Positions 29,030 to 37,823 of a stretch of 64,000 nucleotides of DNA are shown here, piece after piece. Position 1 is the first letter of the stretch. Each line of letters begins with the position of its first letter. The stretch covers positions 44,329-108,328 of the forward strand of contig JAXMBN010000020.1 of the NCBI GenBank assembly GCA_046349875.1, given 5' to 3'. Under the pieces are notes generated by a model. The model had not been told where the DNA came from and ran no database searches. It was given only the letters and a program-made list of their open reading frames with translations. The position numbers and the translations under genes were made by a program. This stretch comes from JAXMBN01 sp046349875 (GTDB taxonomy: Bacteria; Planctomycetota; Planctomycetia; Pirellulales; Pirellulaceae).

Positions 29030-30463
29030 ATGATCGAAACGCAGCTGGCCACCCAGGTCGCCTCGACAGGGTCGGGAGTCGCTTTCCAAAAGTGCCTCAA
29101 TCAACAATGCCAAGCGACATTTGGGGTCGAGCAAGTTTTGACATCATGCCCACGTTGTGGCGATCTATTGGATGTCACCTACGATTGGAATCGCTTGCCT
29201 CTTCCCAAGTCGATTTCGGAATTCGAAGCGATGTGGACCAAGCGGCACGAGCCGCTTCGTTTCAGTGGTGTATGGCGATTTCATGAGTTGTTGCCTTATG
29301 CACCGCCATCGAAAGTGGTCACAGCAGGCGAAGGTCAAACGCTCCTTCAACAAGCCAACTCGGTAGCTCGCTATGTTGGCATTCAGCCGGGCAACTTATA
29401 CCTACAATACGAAGGAATGAATCCATCGGGTTCCTTCAAAGACAACGGCATGTGCGCAGCATTCACCCATGCCAATATGATTGGGGCCAAGCGCGCAGCA
29501 TGCGCATCGACCGGTAACACGAGTGCCTCTTTAGCGATGTACTGTGCGGTTACGCAATTCATGCGAGCCGTCATCTTCATTGGCTCGGGGAAGATCTCCT
29601 ACGGCAAGCTATCGCAAGCGTTAGAATACGGTGCACTCACCGTTCAAATTGCAGGCGACTTCGATGATGCGATGGCTCGCGTGCAAGAGGTTTCGAAAGA
29701 ACTTGGCATCTATCTGGTCAACAGCATCAATCCCTTTCGGCTCGAAGGCCAAAAGACCATTATGTATCGCGTTCTAGAAGCCTTGCGTTGGCAAGTGCCC
29801 GACTGGATCGTGGTACCGGGAGGAAACCTCGGGAACAGCAGTGCCTTTGGCAAGGCGTTTCTCGAATTGAAAGAGCTTGGTCTTATCGATCGCTTGCCTC
29901 GACTTGCCGTGATCAACGCGGCTGGAGCCGACACGTTATTCGAGCTATTCGAACATCGCGGCTTGCGATGGAATGGCGGCAATCCCGACATGTCCAAAGC
30001 CAACGAATACTATCGCGAACTTGACGCGCGCCATGCCAAAGCGGACACCATCGCTAGCGCCATCGAGATCAATCGACCCGTCAATTTAAAGAAGTGCTTG
30101 CGAGCCTTAGATGTTTGTGATGGAGTCGTCCGCAAAGTGACGGATCAAGAGATACTCGATGCCAAAGCCCAGGTTGGAGCGGGGGGTATCGGTTGCGAAC
30201 CTGCCAGCGCAGCCAGCGTGGCTGGTGCTCGATTGCTTCGGGATCAAGGAGTCATTCAGCCATCCGAACGCGTAGTTTGCATTCTCACCGGCCATCAGCT
30301 TAAAGACCCTACAGCGACCGTGGCCTACCATACGACCGACCAACAAAAGTTCAACGAAGTCTTGGGAAGCCGTGGTGTTTCGCGGGCCTCGTTTGCGAAT
30401 CGGGCAGTCGCTGTTCCCAACGATCTTGATGCCATCGTCAAAACGATCCAACTCTACAGCTAG
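29030..30463 (+). CDS. thrC: Threonine synthase
   Basis: A 477-residue PLP enzyme converting O-phosphohomoserine to threonine. A short zinc ribbon (C-x4-C and later CPRC) precedes the catalytic fold. The PLP lysine is in [11 protein letters not shown]; the phosphate loop GGNLGNSSA and the VAYHTTDQQ tail complete the fold type II enzyme. AGGAAG lies about 10 bases before ATG 29030. The gene is isolated from other threonine genes (thrA and thrB are not present), but dapB follows, another aspartate-family gene. Confidence 0.93.
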   Translation: MIETQLATQVASTGSGVAFQKCLNQQCQATFGVEQVLTSCPRCGDLLDVTYDWNRLPLPKSISEFEAMWTKRHEPLRFSGVWRFHELLPYAPPSKVVTAGEGQTLLQQANSVARYVGIQPGNLYLQYEGMNPSGSFKDNGMCAAFTHANMIGAKRAACASTGNTSASLAMYCAVTQFMRAVIFIGSGKISYGKLSQALEYGALTVQIAGDFDDAMARVQEVSKELGIYLVNSINPFRLEGQKTIMYRVLEALRWQVPDWIVVPGGNLGNSSAFGKAFLELKELGLIDRLPRLAVINAAGADTLFELFEHRGLRWNGGNPDMSKANEYYRELDARHAKADTIASAIEINRPVNLKKCLRALDVCDGVVRKVTDQEILDAKAQVGAGGIGCEPASAASVAGARLLRDQGVIQPSERVVCILTGHQLKDPTATVAYHTTDQQKFNEVLGSRGVSRASFANRAVAVPNDLDAIVKTIQLYS

Positions 30464-30658
30464 ACGTTGCTTCTTTGGGACGACGTGAGAGTTGCCCTGC
30501 TTGCGGAACTCGATCGTCCCTCAGCGCTTCTTCAATGGGCGGAATCTCTAGGGATTCTGCTTGAGATGCCAAGGACCCTCCTCGCTTGTCGATTTGCTTC
30601 GAAGGGGTTAACCTTCTGATCTGGTTCTCTCGTTGCTTATTTCGGAAAGGGTTTACGC

Positions 30659-31462
30659 ATGTCTAATCCAATTGCCTTAGCGATTCACGGCGCAGCAGGA
30701 AGAATGGGTCGTCGCTTGGTGGCGTTAGGGAGCCAAGATCCCGAATTGCAAATCGTTGCGGCGATCGATCATAGCAAGTCACCCTTTCTGGGACATGATG
30801 CAGGTGGCGTAGCGGGCATTCAACCACTGGGGGTAATGATTCAGGATCGCTGGTCCGAAGGGATCGAAGCCTTGATCGATTTTTCGTCTCCTGAAGGATG
30901 CATGCACGCTGTGCGAGGCTGCGTTGAACGCAACATTCCCATCGTGGTTGCATCGACAGGTCTTTCTCCTGAACAAGTACAGACCGTGCGCGATGCCAGC
31001 AAGCACATCCCTGTTTGCTACGCCCCAAGTATGAGCTTGGCAGTGAACCTCACCATGAAGCTCGTTCAGCAGGCTGCAAAAGCACTCAAGGCAGTATCCT
31101 CAGGCGTGGATGTCGAGATCATCGAACGCCACCATCGCTTCAAAGAAGATAGTCCCTCAGGAACGGCACTCAAGTTCGGACAGATCGTAGCCGACGAAAT
31201 GAATCTTACGGAACACGTCCACGGTCGCGAAGGACAAGTGGGTCAACGCACACGGACTGAGATTGGCTACCACGCGGTTCGACTCGGCGATGATCCTGGC
31301 CAGCACACGATCATCTTTGGCATGATGGGTGAGACGATCGAACTGCGCGTCGCTGCGAGCAATCGCGATTGCTATGCCACGGGCGCTTTGGCCGCGGCGA
31401 AGTTTGTCACGGCCAAGCCCGCAGGACTATACAACATGTTCGACGTACTTGGTCTCGAATAG
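30659..31462 (+). CDS. dapB: 4-hydroxy-tetrahydrodipicolinate reductase
   Basis: A 267-residue cytoplasmic reductase of the lysine/diaminopimelate pathway. The dinucleotide motif IHGAAGRMGRRLV is at the start; the catalytic His-His and Lys region is VEIIERHHRFKEDSPSGTA. The TGLSPEQ and YAPSMSLAVNL segments match the family. A GGAAAGG precedes the ATG at 30659. The gene shows that this organism can make diaminopimelate, relevant for planctomycete peptidoglycan. Confidence 0.95.
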   Translation: MSNPIALAIHGAAGRMGRRLVALGSQDPELQIVAAIDHSKSPFLGHDAGGVAGIQPLGVMIQDRWSEGIEALIDFSSPEGCMHAVRGCVERNIPIVVASTGLSPEQVQTVRDASKHIPVCYAPSMSLAVNLTMKLVQQAAKALKAVSSGVDVEIIERHHRFKEDSPSGTALKFGQIVADEMNLTEHVHGREGQVGQRTRTEIGYHAVRLGDDPGQHTIIFGMMGETIELRVAASNRDCYATGALAAAKFVTAKPAGLYNMFDVLGLE

Positions 31463-31483
31463 TCCATTCCAGCGGATACCTCC

Positions 31484-31855
31484 ATGGCTCGTTGCGAAGA
31501 AGGGTACCTTTGCCTCGTATGCGGCAAGGACGTGGAAGAGATCTTTGAAAGCGATCTCTACTTGCGGTATGTGATTGGTTGGGTCGATCCCGAAACCCTT
31601 CATACCACTCGCGAATGCCATATTCGTTGCAATCCAACGCTGGCACAGTTCATCGACGATGAGCGGTTTCAACCACCCGTCGTCGTCGAAGGCCCTTGGT
31701 CACGCGATCAACTCGACCCGCATTTCGCAGAAGAGCGTTCCCGTCTTGTCACAAGAGGGTACGCTCGGCTTTGGGAAATCTTTAATGAGGAAGTTCGCCC
31801 CGATGTGATCGACTATCCGCTCGTTCCCTTCGGAAAGGAACGAGAAACTCTCTAG
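31484..31855 (+). CDS. Conserved-looking small CxxC protein, unknown function
   Basis: A 123-residue protein starting MARCEEGYLCLVCGKDVEE. A CLVC pair and later Cys residues (ECHIRCN) could form one zinc site. No membrane segment. It begins 22 bases after dapB and is likely cotranscribed. I do not recognise the family. Confidence 0.68.
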   Translation: MARCEEGYLCLVCGKDVEEIFESDLYLRYVIGWVDPETLHTTRECHIRCNPTLAQFIDDERFQPPVVVEGPWSRDQLDPHFAEERSRLVTRGYARLWEIFNEEVRPDVIDYPLVPFGKERETL

Positions 31856-31857
31856 GC

Positions 31858-32484
31858 TTAGTCTTTCAATCGCTTCACTTGAAGGTTGCGGAAGTAAACC
31901 TTGCTCTTTGGATCGTGAGCCTGCAAAGCGAAGGTCCCTTCTCCAAGTCGACGCTCGAACTCTTTCGAGAACGCTTCTTTCGATTCAGGCTCGGTGTAAT
32001 CCACCAATGTCTTGCCATCGACTTTGAGAACGATGTGCTTTCCTTCGACGATGATCTCTTGGGTATACCAAACATCATCCTTCGCTGGTGGATCGAAAAC
32101 ATCCTTCACCGCATAGAGACCACTCGACTTTTTCGGGTCCGAGTGCGAAATATTCACTTGGCACTCGTAACCATACTTTGGCCAGCCTTCCGCCTGATAC
32201 TTGGTATGGAAGTAAATTCCCGCATTGCTGCCTTGAGTCGTTTTCACTTCCCCTTTGAAGTGGAAATTTTTGAAAGGCTTATCCTGCGCGACATAGAAGA
32301 GGTGACTTCGTTCGCCTTGGCAAACCAGGCACCCTTCTTCGACTTTCCAACTGGAATGATTTTCGTTGGTCTTCCAACCTTGGAGCGACTTTCCATCAAA
32401 CATCGAAACCCATTCGGCATCGTTCTGCGCGGATGCCGAAGATGCGAAAAGCGAAAGGGCCAACAAACACATGAGGTAACGCAT
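31858..32484 (-). CDS. Exported DUF1080 (3-keto-disaccharide hydrolase fold) protein
   Basis: A 208-residue protein with a signal peptide (MRYLMCLLALSLFASSASA) and a single DUF1080 domain: WVSMFDGKSLQGWKTNE, the NFHFKGEVKTTQGSNAGIYF core and DVFDPPAKDDVWYTQEI. The fold is a concanavalin-like jelly roll; some relatives hydrolyse 3-keto-glycosides. DUF1080 proteins are typical of planctomycetes and polysaccharide use. It converges on the dapB-linked gene with two bases between stops. Confidence 0.92.
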   Translation of the reverse strand: MRYLMCLLALSLFASSASAQNDAEWVSMFDGKSLQGWKTNENHSSWKVEEGCLVCQGERSHLFYVAQDKPFKNFHFKGEVKTTQGSNAGIYFHTKYQAEGWPKYGYECQVNISHSDPKKSSGLYAVKDVFDPPAKDDVWYTQEIIVEGKHIVLKVDGKTLVDYTEPESKEAFSKEFERRLGEGTFALQAHDPKSKVYFRNLQVKRLKD

Positions 32485-32549
32485 AGTAACTCCAACTCAA
32501 TGATGAAACCTAAAGAGAGACGCGAGGACACCCAAGACTCACAAGAAAA

Positions 32550-32574
32550 AAGTCCGGCTCATCGAGCCGGACTT
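32550..32574 (-). terminator. Intrinsic terminator of the cytochrome c gene
   Basis: A perfect 11-base stem (AAGTCCGGCTC / GAGCCGGACTT, loop ATC) lies 30 bases after the stop of the minus-strand cytochrome gene. On the minus strand it is followed by TTTTTTC. Confidence 0.88.
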
Positions 32575-32603
32575 TTCTATTTGGGTATGCCAAGGAACCG
32601 CAA

Positions 32604-33008
32604 TTACTTGCCTTTGACGTCACCGCCAGGAAGCTTGCCGTCCTTTATTTTCTCGCCAAAGGTCTTTCCATCCTTGGCCTTCATGTCTTCGACTTTCTTG
32701 AAAGCCTTTTCGATTTCTTCCTTGCACTTATCTGGTTCTTTCTTGAAACGATCTGTAGGGAAATCAGCTTTCTTCAACAGAGTGGCAACAGCTTCGCCGT
32801 ACTCGTTTCGCTTCTTCTTGTTTTCGCCGTCGATGTGGCAAACGTTGCACTTGGCATCATCGACCAACTTGACGAAATCCTTGTTCGCATTGTCCTTGGT
32901 GTAGGTGTCTTTGAATTGATCACCGAATTGCTTGATGGCAAACGCAGGGGCGGCTGTCCAACTCAATACCAAGCCCAACATAACAGCCAGCGACAGAACA
33001 CGTGTCAT
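32604..33008 (-). CDS. Small exported c-type cytochrome-like protein
   Basis: A 134-residue protein with a signal peptide (MTRVLSLAVMLGLVLSWTAA) and one haem-binding CNVCH motif. The C-terminal half is lysine-rich with no clear haem-ligand Met; no second motif. ATG 33008 has GGAG about 10 bases upstream, while the longer frame from 33089 adds a non-signal stretch. Its redox partner is unknown. Confidence 0.8.
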   Translation of the reverse strand: MTRVLSLAVMLGLVLSWTAAPAFAIKQFGDQFKDTYTKDNANKDFVKLVDDAKCNVCHIDGENKKKRNEYGEAVATLLKKADFPTDRFKKEPDKCKEEIEKAFKKVEDMKAKDGKTFGEKIKDGKLPGGDVKGK

Positions 33009-33068
33009 TCGTTTCACTCCGGTAGGATCCCTGGTTGAGTTTTGAAAAAAACGCAGAGCGCGAAAAAA

Positions 33069-33093
33069 AGCCGTGACCCAGGGCGTCACGGCT
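33069..33093 (-). terminator. Intrinsic terminator of the dihydroorotase-like gene
   Basis: A 9-base stem (AGCCGTGAC / GTCACGGCT) with a 7-base loop; on the minus strand it is followed by a run of T (the A run at 33063-33069). It lies 55 bases after the minus-strand stop at 33148. Confidence 0.85.
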
Positions 33094-33147
33094 TCTCAAC
33101 TCTTTTCAGTTTAACAGTCCACCACTTGCAAACAAGAGAGCTTTTTC

Positions 33148-34473
33148 TCATCCCACCAGAGAAGTGGTCTCCGCATTCCATTTCCGTTCTCCCCCAACCC
33201 AAGCTTCTACAACCCTTCCTTGCAGAGTTTCACCCGCCAATGGTGTGTTCGAAGCCCTTGATAGGAGGCAATCCGGATCGACGATCCAACTTACCTTCGG
33301 ATCGATCAAAATGAAATCGGCGGCTTTTCCAACTTCCAACGTCCCTCCTTCAATCCCCAACATCCGCGCTGGATTCAAGCTTAGTTTTTCTAATGCTGAT
33401 GTCCAAGAGAGAATTCCTGGCTGGATGAGATGCGTTATCACCGTCGCCAAAGTTGTTTCGAGTGAAATCATCCCGAAAGGAGCTGCATCCAGCTCTTGCA
33501 TTTTCTTTTCCAAGGATCGAGGTCGATGGCCGGAAGAAATCACATCGATCGTTCCATCGCGGAGACCTTCCAAACACGACTCGACATGCATCCGCGCGCG
33601 AAGCGGCGGATTGAGCTTGGCATTCGAGTCAAAGCTGCGCAGAAGCTCATCCGTTAAATGAAAGTTTGCTGGAAAGATGCCGGCAGTGAAACGGAGCCCC
33701 TGATGCTTGGCCCGTCGGCAAAGTTCGACGCTGCCAATCGTTGAGATCCCGAGTAAGTGCAATCTTCCTCCCGTCGCTTCCACCAATCGCAAATCGCGAG
33801 CGGTGGCGAGGTCTTCCGCTTCGGCCGGAATCGGTGGTAACCCAAGTGCCAACTGAACCATCCCTTCGTGCATCACGCCGCCACCGGTGAGACTTGGAAC
33901 TTCCGGATGATCCAACACAGGGACATCAAACATGGAACAATATTCCAAAGCACGGCGCATCAAAGCGGTATTCTCGATCGGACGCGGAGCATCGCTGAGG
34001 GCGACAGCCCCTGCATCAACCAAGGAACCGATCTCGGCCAGCTCAACGCCTTGCCGCATTTTGCTTACTGCACCGATCACATGCACGCGGCACTGAGACG
34101 CCCTAGAAGCCTTTTGCAAAACAAACTGAACCGAAGGAGCCGAGTCCAAAGGTGGCTCGGTGCTTGCTGCACAAGCGATCGAGGTAAAACCGCCAGCCAG
34201 CGCAGCAGCGCATCCACTGGCAATGGTTTCGTCTTCTTCGCGCCCAGGCTCGCCAAGTTCGGTCCCCACATCCACCAGACCAGGGGCCAAAATCAAGCCC
34301 GCAGCTTGGATTCGCAGGCAATCATGCGGAATGTCTCCATCCGACGGATCCAAGGCCGCAATCTTGCCATCGCAAACGAGCAACCTTCCCGTGCGATCCA
34401 GCTTTTGCGATGGATCGATGATGCGGGCGTTCTCAAACAAATAGGCGCGTGGGAAATTCATTGACATCAGCAT
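33148..34473 (-). CDS. Dihydroorotase-like protein, probably inactive
   Basis: A 441-residue amidohydrolase of the class I dihydroorotase (PyrC/PyrX) family. The order of segments is normal: LILAPGLVDVGTELGEPG near residue 63, a middle LTDEL segment, and ISSGHRPRS near 315. The metal-binding residues are altered: the usual HxH in DxHxHLR is replaced by GTE, and the Asp in TDHAPH by Gly (SGH). This is typical of non-catalytic dihydroorotases that support aspartate carbamoyltransferase. A pyrB gene normally lies beside them; I see none here. Start codons at 34473, 34467 and 34458 are all possible; the AAAGGA site best fits 34467. Confidence 0.83.
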   Translation of the reverse strand: MLMSMNFPRAYLFENARIIDPSQKLDRTGRLLVCDGKIAALDPSDGDIPHDCLRIQAAGLILAPGLVDVGTELGEPGREEDETIASGCAAALAGGFTSIACAASTEPPLDSAPSVQFVLQKASRASQCRVHVIGAVSKMRQGVELAEIGSLVDAGAVALSDAPRPIENTALMRRALEYCSMFDVPVLDHPEVPSLTGGGVMHEGMVQLALGLPPIPAEAEDLATARDLRLVEATGGRLHLLGISTIGSVELCRRAKHQGLRFTAGIFPANFHLTDELLRSFDSNAKLNPPLRARMHVESCLEGLRDGTIDVISSGHRPRSLEKKMQELDAAPFGMISLETTLATVITHLIQPGILSWTSALEKLSLNPARMLGIEGGTLEVGKAADFILIDPKVSWIVDPDCLLSRASNTPLAGETLQGRVVEAWVGGERKWNAETTSLVG

Positions 34474-34578
34474 TCATCCTTTCGCGATGTAGAGTCCCCG
34501 ATGCCATGCGGGTTGTCAACCCGTTTCCCCGCTGTGCCTCAAAACGACGCAGCCCGTTCCGCGGACCTCACTCGATTC

Positions 34579-35880
34579 TCATTGTCCAATCACGACTTGG
34601 CAACGTCCGTCATTGTCGGCCAATTCCGATGGTCGATCGTTGATTTTGAGAAGCAATTCCCCAGCCTCTTCGCATTCGAAGGTCGCGTCGCGGCCGATGG
34701 GAACCACCTTCCACTTTCGCGTCACCAATTCGCCTGGCCTGGGTGGTGCCACCACCGTTGCCAGCAACATTCCCAAAGGATGATCATCGACATATCGCAG
34801 GGTGATTCCATTCGGTTCGGCCAACCAATCGCCTTCTTCGCGAAACACTCGATAACGCCCCGACGATTGGAGGTGAATCTTTTGGCCTCGCTGGACAATC
34901 ACACCTGTCGATTGCCAACCCAATCCCGCATCGATCTCAATCTTCGTTTGTTTATCGGACATCGGCTTGGATTGACGATTGGGTGCAGGAAACGCGCGGT
35001 CCAAGTCATATCCGTAGTCGAGTTCCGAAGCGAAGCCTTCCCAAGTGGCTTTGATCCGAGGCCAATCGGCTTTGAGTTGTTCAACCAAATCTTTATTCAA
35101 TTGGTCCGAGTAATCCAACTTCTTGGAAGCGATCGCACGAAGCACCTCTTTCCCTTGCGGATGATGCGTGAAGAATAAGCATGCGGCCCAGCTCCACGCA
35201 TAGGCTTCGACTTCCATGCGAGCCGAACCTTGAATCTTCATGATCGCATCCAGCGATGGAGCTTGTTTCAACTGCAATTGCTCTTTGATGACTTTGACGC
35301 GTCCCCAATAAGGAACATCTTCTGAACGTTTCGGCATGATGGCCAACTCAACGCGACTGCCATCCCATGCATGGGTCGCCAAAAGATCGGCCATACCTTC
35401 CATGTACCACGTAGGGCCATTGCCACCAAATAGGTTGGCCATGAACCAGTGTGTCCCTTCATGAAGAAGCAGGTGCCTTCGATAATAAGGCGATGGTTGT
35501 TCCATGACGAAGAGTCTACCACCTGCTTGATATCCTTCCTTGAAGTTGGGAATGTTCTTCGTCAACATGCCGATATCGACGAACTTCTGGCGATCACCGA
35601 TCAGTGCGGCAACGGCCTTCCACTCAGAAAGGTTGTCGATCTCTTTCCCGAAGTAGCTCTGCCATTGAGGAATCGCGGCATCAAAGACTTTAGGTAAGGA
35701 GCGAATCTCATCATCTAATGGCAAATCGGTGATCAGGCGAAGGTGCTTGCCGCGCACCTCATGCATACCAAACGCAGCCACCTTTTCAGAGCTTGGAATG
35801 CTATCCTCAGCAATCGCGTCTCCTCCTAAGAAGAAGATCACAAGGCATAACCGCAACGTGGCACATCGACCGAACTGCAT
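34579..35880 (-). CDS. Exported HExxH peptidase-like protein with C-terminal LecA-like domain
   Basis: A 433-residue protein with a signal peptide (LRLCLVIFFLGGDAIAE). The metal motif HEGTH is near residue 140 in LLLHEGTHWFM, with a GMADLLATH segment about 25 residues later that could give the third ligand. This order matches DUF1570-like planctomycete peptidases. From about residue 310 a second domain (IEIDAGLGWQSTGVIVQRGQ) resembles the PA-IL/LecA galactose-binding lectin fold, which has this Trp-x-x-Thr-Gly pattern. Its substrate and binding partner are unknown. It lies upstream of the dihydroorotase-like gene on the same strand. Confidence 0.75.
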   Translation of the reverse strand: MQFGRCATLRLCLVIFFLGGDAIAEDSIPSSEKVAAFGMHEVRGKHLRLITDLPLDDEIRSLPKVFDAAIPQWQSYFGKEIDNLSEWKAVAALIGDRQKFVDIGMLTKNIPNFKEGYQAGGRLFVMEQPSPYYRRHLLLHEGTHWFMANLFGGNGPTWYMEGMADLLATHAWDGSRVELAIMPKRSEDVPYWGRVKVIKEQLQLKQAPSLDAIMKIQGSARMEVEAYAWSWAACLFFTHHPQGKEVLRAIASKKLDYSDQLNKDLVEQLKADWPRIKATWEGFASELDYGYDLDRAFPAPNRQSKPMSDKQTKIEIDAGLGWQSTGVIVQRGQKIHLQSSGRYRVFREEGDWLAEPNGITLRYVDDHPLGMLLATVVAPPRPGELVTRKWKVVPIGRDATFECEEAGELLLKINDRPSELADNDGRCQVVIGQ

Positions 35881-36200
35881 GCTTCCGAACCTTTTATAGA
35901 TCTCCGACGCTGGCCTTGGCGTCGCTTCGGCTGAATTCTCTGCCTGATAAGGAAAATGTGCAAGCTCCGCGCGATCGGAAAACTCTCACTTCTCGCTCAG
36001 GCTTCACACCCCCATAGGCCAGCAAACTTTAGCTAATCGCGTCGAAATGGACACAACCACGGCAATTTTGAGAATATGAAGCAACTGGCCGATTATCACC
36101 CATGTATCCTCCCGATGCCACGAGGAGATCCGAACAAGTCGCGATTCCCAGTGGTTTCGCGCCCTATCGGAGAAGGATTTGAGAATCGAATCGGCATAGG
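35881..36200. other. Intergenic region between divergent genes
   Basis: 320 bases between a minus-strand peptidase-like gene and the plus-strand ATPase-like gene. Promoters for both are expected. No ORF or strong structure is seen. Confidence 0.4.
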
Positions 36201-37823
36201 ATGGCTGATATGAGCGCAACGCAATTCTCCATCAATGGATTTGCACTACCTACAACGTCTTCCAACTCTCCGCTCACACCAATCTTGGCAGGACAGAGCA
36301 TTCGTTTGGATGCGATACCACCTGCGATTCAAGAGAAGTTGCTGCAGTCCTCATCGGAACTGATCGTCAATCGCGGAACACAGTCGCAACCTTCTGCGCC
36401 TGAGAGTCTCGTGGATCGACCAATCCTCCGATCCGATTTGGCTCATTCTCAGTCCAAGCCGCATGGACAGCGAACCGCATCGCTTCCAACCATGCAAGAA
36501 TTATCGGACGCAAGCCAAAAATTGCGACGAAGCTTACATACGCTCCGAGATTCCATTTCGCGTTTAGAATCGCGAGTCCAAGACAAGCTCTTCGATACCA
36601 AGCAGATTGAATCCCTGCAAACCAATTGGATGGAAAGTGGCGAGCGTTATGCTCCTGCCAAAGCCAATCCCACGGCCGATGCGGCTCGCCCCAAATCGAC
36701 CATGGCCTCGATTCAAAATAGCGTGCAGCGATTGGAGAAGAAAGCTCTTCCAAAGCAAGAGATCGATTCCGTTTCGGCTGCACGCAACGACCAAACAACA
36801 CATCCAAGAATTTGGAGACGCTGGGTGCGACTCGATCGCATCCTTGAATCTCAAGCGATGCGATGGCAAGCGCAAGCATCGCGTCTTGGAATGATTCTGG
36901 AGTTTCAGTTCGACGCTCCCACTGGACAAGAAGTTTGGACCGATGTCGATGTGATTCTTCATATCGTCGATCAGTTTGTAGCAGTCATGCTTTCCAAAGG
37001 AAAGCGCGGTGCTACGATCTCCATCCAAACTAGCATCCATCCTGAAGATGAGCATTGGATGCAAATCGCTGTTCGCGGTTCAGCATCGGCATCACCAGAT
37101 CGTGGAGGACTCGTCGGTCATCCAGCGGTCTTCGCCGTCGCACGCAAGTTTGCCACGATGCTCGGCGGATTTCTCGATCAGTTCTCAGGTAACGAATCGG
37201 GGGTCTGCTGGAAATTCCATTTTCCAGTCGACGATGTATTGAGTTGGTTGCAGCGAGCCAAGCTGGCTGAGCACCAATACTTGGCAGAAGTCGAATTGCT
37301 TGCAAGTCATGCTGAGGCATTGGATATGAAGCATTGGGCATTCGCCGATCGCGCATTCCAGGCTGGCATGGATCTTCGCGATCGAGCCATCCAGATCGCA
37401 CCGCGTCGTTACATACTTTCGAGCAGCGATCCGTTTACGGATGTCTCCAACCTTCGCAAGAGATTCCAGCTTCAACTCGACCGCATTGGGGCTAACTTGC
37501 TGGCGGGCCATTCGCAACAGTTTGATCTTCGGTGCCAACAGCTCGGAAGACTCAACGACATCCTTGGTCAGATCATGGACCGAATACGACAAGAGACTCA
37601 GCCTGCAACTTCAAAGATCAAAACTCAGTTTCCCTCGGCGCGTTCGACACCCAATGATGCCAAGCTTCATGCACCCCATGCTGCACCGAGTCAGCCGAAG
37701 ATGAACGTGGAGAAAACAGGGGATCAAGCAGGTCCTCGAAAGCCCACGATTGCGACGACGTTTCGGGAACTCGACTACAGCTACACCAGCATTCAGGCTT
37801 CGAAATCGCGTCGACGCCCTTAA
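36201..37823 (+). CDS. Degenerate histidine-kinase-type ATPase domain protein, unknown function
   Basis: A 540-residue protein without signal peptide or membrane helix. Residues about 1-110 are low in structure and rich in Ser, Gln and Pro; about 90-135 and 380-460 are likely coiled coils. From about 215 to 345 the pattern is that of a HATPase_c domain: DRILESQAMRWQAQASRLG, VDVILHIVDQFVAVML in place of the N box, then HPAVFAVARKFATMLGGFL in place of the G2 box and VCWKFHFPV. The N-box Asn and the DxGxG motif are missing, so ATP binding is doubtful. No H-box His is seen. The tail is rich in Ala, Pro and Thr. It may be a scaffold. The stop overlaps the aminotransferase stop by four bases. Confidence 0.6.
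   Translation: MADMSATQFSINGFALPTTSSNSPLTPILAGQSIRLDAIPPAIQEKLLQSSSELIVNRGTQSQPSAPESLVDRPILRSDLAHSQSKPHGQRTASLPTMQELSDASQKLRRSLHTLRDSISRLESRVQDKLFDTKQIESLQTNWMESGERYAPAKANPTADAARPKSTMASIQNSVQRLEKKALPKQEIDSVSAARNDQTTHPRIWRRWVRLDRILESQAMRWQAQASRLGMILEFQFDAPTGQEVWTDVDVILHIVDQFVAVMLSKGKRGATISIQTSIHPEDEHWMQIAVRGSASASPDRGGLVGHPAVFAVARKFATMLGGFLDQFSGNESGVCWKFHFPVDDVLSWLQRAKLAEHQYLAEVELLASHAEALDMKHWAFADRAFQAGMDLRDRAIQIAPRRYILSSSDPFTDVSNLRKRFQLQLDRIGANLLAGHSQQFDLRCQQLGRLNDILGQIMDRIRQETQPATSKIKTQFPSARSTPNDAKLHAPHAAPSQPKMNVEKTGDQAGPRKPTIATTFRELDYSYTSIQASKSRRRP

Noticed and set aside
31879..32904. Plus-strand ORF of 341 codons across the DUF1080 and cytochrome genes
   Set aside because: It runs antisense through two recognisable genes and the terminator between them; a shadow.
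34501..35178. Plus-strand ORF of 225 codons opposite the peptidase-like gene
   Set aside because: Antisense shadow of a recognised exported protein.
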